Positions 1 through 6,179 of a stretch of 6,278 nucleotides of DNA are shown here, piece by piece (within the stretch, counting starts at the first letter, position 1; every line of letters starts with the position of its first letter). The notes beneath the pieces were generated by a model that had not been told where the DNA came from, did not search any database, and saw nothing but the letters and a program-made list of their open reading frames with translations. The position numbers were made by a program, and so were the translations under genes. The stretch is from Dehalococcoidia bacterium (GTDB lineage: Bacteria; Chloroflexota; Dehalococcoidia; Dehalococcoidales; JAUXAE01), in assembly GCA_030665535.1 (NCBI GenBank), contig DAOUZU010000064.1:1-6278 (forward strand), read 5' to 3'.

Positions 1-717
1 TGCCATGCCCTGGGCATCTACTCGGAGAGGCACGACCTGCCCGAAGAAACGAGCCAGGAAGAACTGTTGGCCCTTATTGAACGGCTCAATAGCAGCGGCA
101 AGGTACACGGTATCCTGGTGCAGGTGCCGCTGCCCAAGCACATCAACGAGGCCACTGTGCTCTACGCCATAGACCCGGACAAGGACGTGGACGGCTTCCA
201 CCCGGTCAATGTGGGCAAGATGCTGATTGGCGAGCCGGCCTTTCTGCCCTGCACTCCCCACGGTATCCAGGAGGTGCTCATCCGCTCCAATATTAAGATT
301 GCGGGCGCCGATGTGGTTATCGTCGGCCGCAGCAATATAGTCGGCAAGCCGGTGGCGGCTATATTGCTGCAGAAGCAGGCCGGGGCAAACGCCACGGTGA
401 CCGTCTGTCACAGCCGCACAAATGATATCGCCGCCCATACCAGGCGGGCGGATATACTGATTGTCGGCATCGGCCAGGCGAAGTTTATCACCGCCGATAT
501 GGTGAAAGAAGGGGTAGTGGTGATTGACGCCGGCATCAATCAGATAGGTAAGACCCCTGAAGGTAAGCGCATCCTGGTCGGCGATGTGGATTTTGAAACC
601 GTCAAGGAGAAGGCCGCAGCTATCACCCCCGTACCCGGAGGCCTCGGCCCGATGACAATAGTAATGCTTATGGCAAATACGGTAAAATCAGTTAAGATGG
701 CCACCGGACTGGCGTAG
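1..717 (+). CDS. folD: FolD, bifunctional methylenetetrahydrofolate dehydrogenase / methenyltetrahydrofolate cyclohydrolase (5' end cut by window)
   Basis: This cytoplasmic enzyme interconverts 5,10-methylene-, methenyl- and 10-formyl-tetrahydrofolate using NAD(P), a step of the methyl branch of the Wood-Ljungdahl pathway. The frame is open from base 1 and 238 residues are visible; family members are about 285 long, so roughly 50 N-terminal residues are missing. By remembered alignment with E. coli FolD, the catalytic Lys of the Tyr-x-x-x-Lys motif lies only a few residues upstream of the window edge. Visible family motifs, numbered from base 1, are GILVQVPLP (37-45), DKDVDGFHPVNVG (about 60-72), PCTPHG (83-88), the Rossmann-fold nucleotide loop GRSNIVGKP (109-117), and PVPGGLGPMT near the C-terminus (210-219), where Leu215 replaces the usual Val. 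The TTG at base 67 is internal and not a start. The stop at 715-717 lies 13 bases before the next gene, and the position beside the acs genes fits a role in C1 metabolism. Identification is very secure. Confidence 0.97.
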   Translation, partial: CHALGIYSERHDLPEETSQEELLALIERLNSSGKVHGILVQVPLPKHINEATVLYAIDPDKDVDGFHPVNVGKMLIGEPAFLPCTPHGIQEVLIRSNIKIAGADVVIVGRSNIVGKPVAAILLQKQAGANATVTVCHSRTNDIAAHTRRADILIVGIGQAKFITADMVKEGVVVIDAGINQIGKTPEGKRILVGDVDFETVKEKAAAITPVPGGLGPMTIVMLMANTVKSVKMATGLA

Positions 718-720
718 GAC

Positions 721-725
721 GGAGG
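721..725 (+). promoter_or_regulatory. Ribosome binding site of the 72-aa gene
   Basis: A perfect GGAGG lies five bases before the ATG at 731. It is the main evidence that this short open frame is translated and that the ATG is the right start. Confidence 0.8.
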
Positions 726-730
726 AAACT

Positions 731-949
731 ATGGAATATAAGAACGAAAAGAAAGAGGCCCCCGGCCGGGGCAAGGTAGAAGTGTTGGGAGCCACCTATG
801 AAGAAGGCAAACCCTGCGGTGAGGAGACCGGCCGCTGGCGGCAGAAACTGAGGAACCGCCGGGAGCAGTTGCAGTACCTGGCAGAAGGCGAGCGCTACTG
901 GTATGGCAAAGACTGGTTCGGCAGCGAAAAAAGAAGGAACCCGGCTTGA
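731..949 (+). CDS. Small hypothetical protein in the acetyl-CoA operon (72 aa)
   Basis: I do not recognise this gene. It encodes 72 residues, is highly charged (17 Lys/Arg and 13 Asp/Glu by count, net about +4) and has nine aromatic residues, several clustered near the C-terminus in RYWYGKDWFG (55-64). There is one Cys (29), so it is not a Cys-rich metal or Fe-S protein by itself. There is no signal peptide or membrane segment; a cytoplasmic, partly helical protein is likely, with residues 35-55 the best helix candidate. The start is supported by a strong GGAGG five bases upstream. It sits 13 bases after folD and 20 bases before acsD, in the same direction, so it is probably co-transcribed with them. 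Its codon choice resembles its neighbours, with many G/C third positions. A role as a small accessory or assembly factor for the CODH/ACS or corrinoid protein is only a guess from position. It could also be a lineage-specific protein unrelated to the pathway. Confidence 0.75.
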   Translation: MEYKNEKKEAPGRGKVEVLGATYEEGKPCGEETGRWRQKLRNRREQLQYLAEGERYWYGKDWFGSEKRRNPA

Positions 950-956
950 GCCAAAG

Positions 957-963
957 AAGGAGA
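957..963 (+). promoter_or_regulatory. Ribosome binding site of acsD
   Basis: AAGGAGA lies six bases before the ATG at 970, in the 20-base gap after the small gene. It supports the chosen acsD start, which also matches the expected family length. Confidence 0.8.
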
Positions 964-969
964 CCATAG

Positions 970-1917
970 ATGGCATTTGAGAATCCCAAGCTGGATTACA
1001 GCGGCAGTATTAAAGAGGTGACCCTGGGCGGCGGCGACAAGGCGGTGACTGTCGGCGGTGAGACGTCCTATCCCTTCCACCTGTTTGAGGGCGAAATGCC
1101 CCGCCGGCCTCGCATTGCCATGGAGATCTACGATGTCCAGCCCGAGGACTGGGCCGAGGCCGCCCTGGAGCCATTCGCCGGCGTCACCGGCGATCCGGTG
1201 GCCTGGGCTAAAAAGTGCGTTGATGACTACGGGGCGGAGATGGTCTGCCTGCAACTGGTAAGCACTGACCCCAACGGGCTTGACCGTGGCGCCGATGAGG
1301 CGGCCGAAGTAGTTAAGAAGGTGGCTGACGCCATAGACGTGCCGCTTATCGTCTGGGGAACGGCCAACCACGAAAAAGATACCGAGGTGCTGCGCCGGGT
1401 AAGTGAGGTTTGCCAAGGCAAGAACCTGATTTTAGGGCCGGTTGAGGAGGGCGACTACAAGAAGATAGGTGCCGCCGCCATCGGCTATGGCCATACCGTA
1501 ATCGCCTCTACGCCCATTGATATTAATCTGGCCAAACAGTTAAACATACTGCTGGGCAACCTGGGGGTGCCCGACGAGAAGATAATTATGGACACCACCG
1601 TTAGCAGCATCGGCTACGGCTTGGAATATTCCTATTCGGTGATGGAGAGAGTCAGGATGGCCGCCCTCACCCAGCAGGACGAGAGGCTCCAGTTCCCCAT
1701 CATCTGCAACATCGGCCGCGAGACCTGGAAATCCAAGGAGGCCAAGATTCCAACCGCCGAAGACCCCAAGCTGGGCGACGCCCGAAAACGGGGTATCCTG
1801 ATGGAGGCCATGTCAACCATGGTGCTACTTATGGCCGGCGGCAATGTAATGATAATGAGACACCCGGAGGCCATCAAGCTGGTTCGTCAGATGATTGACC
1901 AGCTTGCGGTGGAATAG
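970..1917 (+). CDS. acsD: Corrinoid iron-sulfur protein small subunit (acetyl-CoA synthase complex)
   Basis: AcsD pairs with AcsC to form the corrinoid iron-sulfur protein, which accepts a methyl group from methyl-tetrahydrofolate and delivers it to acetyl-CoA synthase. The family has a TIM-barrel fold and helps hold the cobamide at the subunit interface. The protein has 315 residues, close to the roughly 320 of the Moorella homologue. Recognisable blocks are LGGGDKAVTVGGE (19-31) followed by SYPFHLFEGEMP (33-44), GTANHEKD (130-137), DINLAKQLNI in mid-protein, GYGLEYSYS (215-223), CNIGRETWKSKEAK (246-259), and MRHPEA near the C-terminus (296-301). The 130-137 block differs from the more usual Gly-x-Gly-x-x-x-Glu-Lys-Asp form I recall, but keeps Glu-Lys-Asp. 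As expected for this subunit there is no Fe-S cysteine motif. It is separated from its partner acsC by cooS and acsB. The archaeal counterpart is CdhD; the neighbours indicate the bacterial form. Confidence 0.96.
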   Translation: MAFENPKLDYSGSIKEVTLGGGDKAVTVGGETSYPFHLFEGEMPRRPRIAMEIYDVQPEDWAEAALEPFAGVTGDPVAWAKKCVDDYGAEMVCLQLVSTDPNGLDRGADEAAEVVKKVADAIDVPLIVWGTANHEKDTEVLRRVSEVCQGKNLILGPVEEGDYKKIGAAAIGYGHTVIASTPIDINLAKQLNILLGNLGVPDEKIIMDTTVSSIGYGLEYSYSVMERVRMAALTQQDERLQFPIICNIGRETWKSKEAKIPTAEDPKLGDARKRGILMEAMSTMVLLMAGGNVMIMRHPEAIKLVRQMIDQLAVE

Positions 1918-1928
1918 TTTGGAACTTT

Positions 1929-1937
1929 GGAGGAGGA
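1929..1937 (+). promoter_or_regulatory. Strong, doubled ribosome binding site of cooS
   Basis: GGAGGAGGA offers two overlapping Shine-Dalgarno registers, ending seven and four bases before the ATG at 1941. It is the strongest ribosome binding site in the window, and suggests high translation of the CODH subunit. Confidence 0.85.
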
Positions 1938-1940
1938 ACA

Positions 1941-3911
1941 ATGGCGGATAGTGAAAAGAAAAAAAGCATAGACAAGGCCAGCCTGGAGATGCTGGAGAAG
2001 GCCTGCGGCGACAATGTCAGCCTGGCCTTTGACCGGGCGGCGGTTATGAAGCCCTGCCCCATCGGCGAGGTGGGCAACTGCTGCATAATGTGCAGCATGG
2101 GGCCCTGCCGCGTCCCCCTGCCCAAGGGGAGGAAGGAAACCCCGGAAGATAAGAGAAAGCGGCGCGGCGTCTGCGGCGCCACCGCCGAGACCATCGCTGC
2201 GCGCAACTTCGTGCGTAAGATAGCCGCCGGTACGGCCGCCCACTCCGACCACGGGCGGGCGGTGTCCGAGCTGTTTCTGGCCACTGCCAAGGGGCAGGCC
2301 CCCGGCTACGAGATACGCGACGAGCAGAAGCTCATGCAGGTTGCCCTTGACTTCGGCGTGGAGATTGGTGAGCGCACCATCGAGGAAATAGCCGTTGATG
2401 TCGGCAACAAGGCTATGGCCGAGTTCGGCAGGCAGGAGGGTGAGCTTCTTTTCCTGAAGAAGGCGCCTCTTAAAAGGCAGGAGATATGGCGCAAAGAGGG
2501 CGTCGCCCCGCGGGGCATTGACAGGGAGGTGGTAGAGGCAATGCACCGCACCAGCGCCGGTGTCGACCAGGAATACCACAACCTGATGCGCCAGGGGGTG
2601 CGGGCGTCACTGGCCGACGGTTGGGGCGGCAGTATGATTGCCACCGAGCTTCAGGATATCCTCTTCGGCACACCCACGCCGGTGCTGGGCCAGATAAACC
2701 TGGGCGTGCTCAAAGACAACGAGGTCAACATCGTCATTCACGGCCACGAGCCGCTTCTCTCCGAGATGCTGGCCGCCGCCGCCCAGGACAAGGATATAAT
2801 CAAGCTAGCCAAGGAGAAGGGTGCCAGCGGCATCAACCTGGCCGGCATGTGCTGCACGGCCAACGAGATACTGATGCGTCACGGCATACCTTTGGCGGGA
2901 AACTTTATGCAGCAGGAGTTGGCCCTGGTTACCGGCGCCGTGGACGCCATGGTGGTGGATGTCCAATGCATAATGGAATCGCTGCCGGACATCGCCCAGT
3001 GCTACCACACCAAGCTCATAACTACTTCGGCCAAGGCCATGATGCCCGGCGCAATGCATATCGAGTTTGACGAGCACAAGGCCATGGAATCGGCTAAAGA
3101 GGTACTCAGGGTGGCCATCGATAACTTCCCCAGGAGGGGCACTAACGTGGCCATCCCCAAGCAGAAGACAGACCTCATCGCCGGTTTCTCCCACGAGACG
3201 GTCAACTACTTGCTGGGCGGCCTTTTCCGTTCTTCCTATCGGCCCTTAAACGATAACATAATCAACGGCCGAATCCGGGGAGTGGCCGGCGTCGTCGGCT
3301 GCAACAACGCCCGGGTAGGCCATAACGAGGCTCATATCGCTATGGTCAAAGAGCTAATCAAGAACGATGTCCTGGTGCTGCAGACAGGCTGCAGCGCTAT
3401 GGCCAGCGCTATGGCCGGCCTGATGGTACCCGAAGCGGCGGCTAAGTACGCCGGCGCCGGGCTTGCCTCGGTATGTGAAGCGGTGGGCATCCCGCCAGTG
3501 CTGCACATGGGCTCCTGTGTTGATAACAGCCGCATATTGATAGCCGCCACGGCCATGGTTAAGGACGGCGGCCTGGGCGACGACATCAGCGACCTTCCCG
3601 TAGCGGGAGCCGGCCCGGAGTGGATGAGTGAAAAGGCCATTGCCATCGGCCAGTACTTCGTCGCCTCCGGCGTCTACACCGTCTTCGGCGTCACCTGGCC
3701 GACCACCGGCAGCCAGGAGCTTACCGACCTGCTCTTCAAGGAGTTTGAGGATATATACGGCGCAATGTGGGACTTCGAGCCGGATGCGGTAAAGGCGGCC
3801 AACCTCATGATTGCCCATATAGACAAGAAACGTAAGGCCCTGGGTATAGACAAGGCCCGGGATAGGGTTCTCTACGATATGGAAATGAGACGGGAGCTGG
3901 AGGCAGTCTAG
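1941..3911 (+). CDS. cooS: Ni-Fe-S carbon monoxide dehydrogenase catalytic subunit (CODH of the CODH/ACS complex)
   Basis: The enzyme reversibly reduces CO2 to CO and, in this context, would pass CO to acetyl-CoA synthase through an internal channel. It is also called acsA. At 656 residues it is close to the roughly 640-675 of bacterial homologues. The D-cluster cysteines shared across the dimer are Cys39 and Cys47, and the B-cluster cysteines are Cys48, 51, 56 and 78. By alignment from memory with Carboxydothermus CODH-II, the C-cluster ligands are His269 (in HGHEP), Cys305 (GMCCTANE), Cys343 (DVQC), Cys454 (GCNNA), Cys484 (TGCSA) and Cys526 (MGSCVDNS). Lys565 (SEKAIAIG) matches the catalytic lysine, and Cys304 is the paired cysteine beside the ligand. 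Oddities are that positions 107 and 110 are Ala and Glu where a four-histidine proton relay is expected (His101 and His104 are kept), and a 12-base tandem repeat follows the Cys484 codon. Linkage to acsB argues for the ACS-associated type rather than a respiratory or sensory CODH. Confidence 0.98.
   Translation: MADSEKKKSIDKASLEMLEKACGDNVSLAFDRAAVMKPCPIGEVGNCCIMCSMGPCRVPLPKGRKETPEDKRKRRGVCGATAETIAARNFVRKIAAGTAAHSDHGRAVSELFLATAKGQAPGYEIRDEQKLMQVALDFGVEIGERTIEEIAVDVGNKAMAEFGRQEGELLFLKKAPLKRQEIWRKEGVAPRGIDREVVEAMHRTSAGVDQEYHNLMRQGVRASLADGWGGSMIATELQDILFGTPTPVLGQINLGVLKDNEVNIVIHGHEPLLSEMLAAAAQDKDIIKLAKEKGASGINLAGMCCTANEILMRHGIPLAGNFMQQELALVTGAVDAMVVDVQCIMESLPDIAQCYHTKLITTSAKAMMPGAMHIEFDEHKAMESAKEVLRVAIDNFPRRGTNVAIPKQKTDLIAGFSHETVNYLLGGLFRSSYRPLNDNIINGRIRGVAGVVGCNNARVGHNEAHIAMVKELIKNDVLVLQTGCSAMASAMAGLMVPEAAAKYAGAGLASVCEAVGIPPVLHMGSCVDNSRILIAATAMVKDGGLGDDISDLPVAGAGPEWMSEKAIAIGQYFVASGVYTVFGVTWPTTGSQELTDLLFKEFEDIYGAMWDFEPDAVKAANLMIAHIDKKRKALGIDKARDRVLYDMEMRRELEAV
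3393..3416 (+). repeat. Perfect 12-base tandem repeat inside cooS
   Basis: AGCGCTATGGCC occurs twice head to tail and encodes Ser-Ala-Met-Ala twice, directly after the codon for C-cluster ligand Cys484. The spacing to the next ligand block appears normal for the family, so it need not be a recent insertion. Confidence 0.9.
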
Positions 3912-3930
3912 GCACTGCATATTAAGTATA

Positions 3931-3940
3931 GAGGACGGAG
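3931..3940 (+). promoter_or_regulatory. Ribosome binding site region of acsB
   Basis: GAGGA ends eight bases, and GGAG three bases, before the ATG at 3944. It is weaker than the cooS site. The start is supported by the family alignment of the N-terminus, although the first 30 residues are less conserved. Confidence 0.6.
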
Positions 3941-3943
3941 AAT

Positions 3944-6148
3944 ATGTCAAAGATAATCGCTTCGGCGGCCATAAGGGGCGCCCACAAAATAATAGGCCGG
4001 GCTGATGAGAAGTGGCGTAAGGTCATGGAAAAGTACGGCGGCAAACAGGAAATCGGCTTCCCCAACACCGCCTACTACCTGCCGGTAATCTACGGCATCC
4101 TGGGTATCAAGGTTACCAAGCTCGGCGACCTGGAACAGGTGCTCAAGCGCTGTCATTCCCTGCTGCCGCCGCCGGTGCGGGCGGAGCACCCCCTTCCCTA
4201 TCTAGCGCCGGCCCTGGACGCCGGCATGGCCACCCTGTTCGCCGGGGAGATAATAGAGGCGATAAGATACCTGGAACAGCCAAATTTCTACACCAAGACT
4301 GAAAGCCCCACGGCAGACAATATCTGGCTGGGCGCCGCTGACGATGTCATCCTCAGGAAGAGAGGTATTGAGTTCGTGGACGGCACCGCCCCCGGCTTTG
4401 CCGCCATACTGGGGGCCGCTCCTACCAAGGAAATAGCCGCCAGCATCGCCATCGAGCTGCAGCAGAAGAACCTCTATGTCTTCATGGCCGCCGAAAACGA
4501 CGGCCAGCGCTTCTCCGAGCAGCTGATTGAAACCGGGGTGCAGGTGGGCTGGCCGACTCGGCTGGTCTCCTTCGGTCCCGATATATCCTCGGTTGTTTTC
4601 GCCATGGGCTTCGCCACCAGGGTAGCCCTGTCATTCGGCGGTGTCGAGCCGGGCGACTTCCGCAAGGTGCTTATATACAACAAGGATCGCACCTTCGCCT
4701 TCGCCATGCCCCTGGGCTATGTCTCCGACGAATGGTACGCCAATGCCGCCGGGGCCATCAACTTCGGCTTCCCCATTATCGCCGATACGCCAATACCGGA
4801 GGTTCTGCCCAGCGGCATCACCACCTATGAGCATGTCGTCTCCAACGTCCCCCACGACAGGATAGTGGCCCGCGCCATAGAGGTCAGGGGGCTCAAGGTT
4901 GCCGTGGCCGATGTGCCGGTGCCGGTGGCCTACGGACCCGCCTTCGAGGGCGAGAGGGTGCGCGGTGAGGAGATATACCTGGAGTGCGGCGGCGGCCGTA
5001 CCATGATGGTTGAGTTCGCCACCTCCAAACGCATGGACGAGGTTGAGGACGGCAAGATTAGCGTCGTTGGCCCGGAGGTTAGCGACGTGGAGGCCGGCAC
5101 CAAGCTGCCTATGGCCATTGTTGTCGAGGTGGCCGGCCGTGAAATGCAGGAGGACTATGAGCCCATCCTGGAACGGCAGATACACCACCTCATCAACTAC
5201 GCCCAAGGAGTGATGCACATCGGCCAGCGGGACATCGCCTGGATTAGAATCGGCAAATCGGCGGTGGAAAAAGGCTTCAAGATAGCCCACATAGGCTCCC
5301 TCCTCCACGCCAAGCTGCACCAGGACTTCGGCCGCATCTTTGACAAGCTCCAGGTCACCATCTACACCGAGGAGGACAAGGTAAAGGAGATAGTGGCCAT
5401 GGCTAAAAAGGCCTATGCCGTCCGCGATGCCCGCATAGAGGGCATGACCGACGAGACCACTGATACGTACTACTCCTGCACCCTGTGCCAGTCCTTCGCC
5501 CCCAGCCATGTCTGCGTCATCAGTCCAGAGAGGACGGGCCTTTGCGGCTCCTACAACTGGATGGACTGCAAGGCCGCTTATGAGATAAGCCCCACCGGGC
5601 CCAATCAGCCGGTAGCCAAGGGTGAAGTCATTGATTCTCACCTGGGACAGTGGAAGGGCGTCAATGAGTTCGTCTTCAAGACATCGCGCGGCAAGATGGA
5701 TCACTACAACTTCTACAGCATCATCCAGGACCCGATGACCTCCTGCGGCTGTATGGAGTGCATCGCCGCCATCCTGCCCATGGCCAACGGCCTGATGACG
5801 GTTAACCGGGAGTACATGGGTATGACGCCCAGTGGTATGAAGTTCACCACCCTGGCCGGCACTATCGGCGGCGGTATCTCCACGCCCGGTTTTGTCGGCC
5901 ATTCCAAATACAACATCGGCCAGCGCAAATTCGTGGCCGCCGAGGGCGGAATCAAACGGCTGGTGTGGATGCCCAAGATGCTCAAGGAAGAGATTGCCGA
6001 AAGGTTTAACGCCAGGGCCGAAGAGCTCGGCATCCCCGACCTGCTGGAGAGGGTGGCCGACGAAACTGTAGGAACTACCGAAGAGGAAATCATGGCGTTC
6101 CTCCAGGAGAAGCAGCACCCGGCCTTAACCATGGACCCATTAATGTAA
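3944..6148 (+). CDS. acsB: Acetyl-CoA synthase, CO-methylating (CODH/ACS alpha subunit)
   Basis: AcsB condenses CO, a methyl group from the corrinoid protein, and CoA into acetyl-CoA at the Ni-Ni-[4Fe-4S] A-cluster. It has 734 residues against 729 in Moorella, and aligns from the conserved NTAYYLPVI block (residues about 42-50) to the canonical end HPALTMDPLM. By homology there are three domains: an N-terminal domain that docks on CODH and holds the CO channel (about 1-315), a middle domain involved in CoA and partner binding (about 316-505), and the A-cluster domain (about 506-734). The cubane cysteines are Cys512, 515, 524 and 534, and the nickel-binding Cys-Gly-Cys is Cys601-Cys603. All are offset by +6 from the Moorella numbers, with identical spacing. 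Phe518 matches the gating Phe512. An additional Cys606 follows the Cys-Gly-Cys. The N-terminal domain marks the bacterial form rather than the shorter archaeal CdhC. The gene lies 32 bases after cooS. Its last five codons, including the stop, are duplicated in tandem downstream. Confidence 0.98.
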   Translation: MSKIIASAAIRGAHKIIGRADEKWRKVMEKYGGKQEIGFPNTAYYLPVIYGILGIKVTKLGDLEQVLKRCHSLLPPPVRAEHPLPYLAPALDAGMATLFAGEIIEAIRYLEQPNFYTKTESPTADNIWLGAADDVILRKRGIEFVDGTAPGFAAILGAAPTKEIAASIAIELQQKNLYVFMAAENDGQRFSEQLIETGVQVGWPTRLVSFGPDISSVVFAMGFATRVALSFGGVEPGDFRKVLIYNKDRTFAFAMPLGYVSDEWYANAAGAINFGFPIIADTPIPEVLPSGITTYEHVVSNVPHDRIVARAIEVRGLKVAVADVPVPVAYGPAFEGERVRGEEIYLECGGGRTMMVEFATSKRMDEVEDGKISVVGPEVSDVEAGTKLPMAIVVEVAGREMQEDYEPILERQIHHLINYAQGVMHIGQRDIAWIRIGKSAVEKGFKIAHIGSLLHAKLHQDFGRIFDKLQVTIYTEEDKVKEIVAMAKKAYAVRDARIEGMTDETTDTYYSCTLCQSFAPSHVCVISPERTGLCGSYNWMDCKAAYEISPTGPNQPVAKGEVIDSHLGQWKGVNEFVFKTSRGKMDHYNFYSIIQDPMTSCGCMECIAAILPMANGLMTVNREYMGMTPSGMKFTTLAGTIGGGISTPGFVGHSKYNIGQRKFVAAEGGIKRLVWMPKMLKEEIAERFNARAEELGIPDLLERVADETVGTTEEEIMAFLQEKQHPALTMDPLM

Positions 6149-6163
6149 GACCCGTTAATGTAG
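6134..6163 (+). repeat. 15-base in-frame tandem duplication spanning the acsB stop codon
   Basis: GACCCATTAATGTAA (6134-6148) is followed immediately by GACCCGTTAATGTAG (6149-6163). Each copy reads Asp-Pro-Leu-Met-stop in the acsB frame. The first copy is the true conserved C-terminus. The second differs only at two third-codon positions, CCA to CCG and TAA to TAG, and occupies half of the 31-base gap before acsC. Confidence 0.95.
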
Positions 6164-6171
6164 GAAAGGAG
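6164..6171 (+). promoter_or_regulatory. Ribosome binding site of acsC
   Basis: GAAAGGAG ends eight bases before the ATG at 6180. It fixes the start of the truncated last gene and begins immediately after the second copy of the tandem repeat. Confidence 0.75.
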
Positions 6172-6179
6172 CACTACGT

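Noticed and set aside
67..69. TTG as a possible start of folD
   Set aside because: The frame is open to base 1 and the upstream residues continue the FolD alignment (the stretch CHALGIYSERHDLPEETS), so the gene begins outside the window.
895..1416. A 173-codon minus-strand open frame opposite acsD
   Set aside because: It lies opposite conserved acsD sequence, crosses the acsD start region, and gives a low-complexity translation without family motifs.
1887..2579. A 230-codon minus-strand open frame opposite the start of cooS
   Set aside because: It covers the B- and D-cluster region of cooS and the cooS ribosome binding site, has no recognisable protein motif, and is best explained as an antisense shadow.
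3912..3943. Possible terminator or promoter between cooS and acsB
   Set aside because: The 32-base gap has no GC-rich hairpin followed by a T-run and no convincing -35/-10 pair; it only holds the acsB ribosome binding site.
4631..6118. A 495-codon open frame on the minus strand opposite acsB
   Set aside because: It mirrors a gene with full-length family alignment and intact metal ligands. GC-rich, codon-biased genes often leave a stop-poor antisense frame, and its translation shows no recognisable domain.
6144..6163. ATGTAA and ATGTAG start-stop pairs as regulatory minimal open frames
   Set aside because: Both are simply the Met-stop end of the duplicated acsB tail, and neither has its own suitably spaced ribosome binding site.
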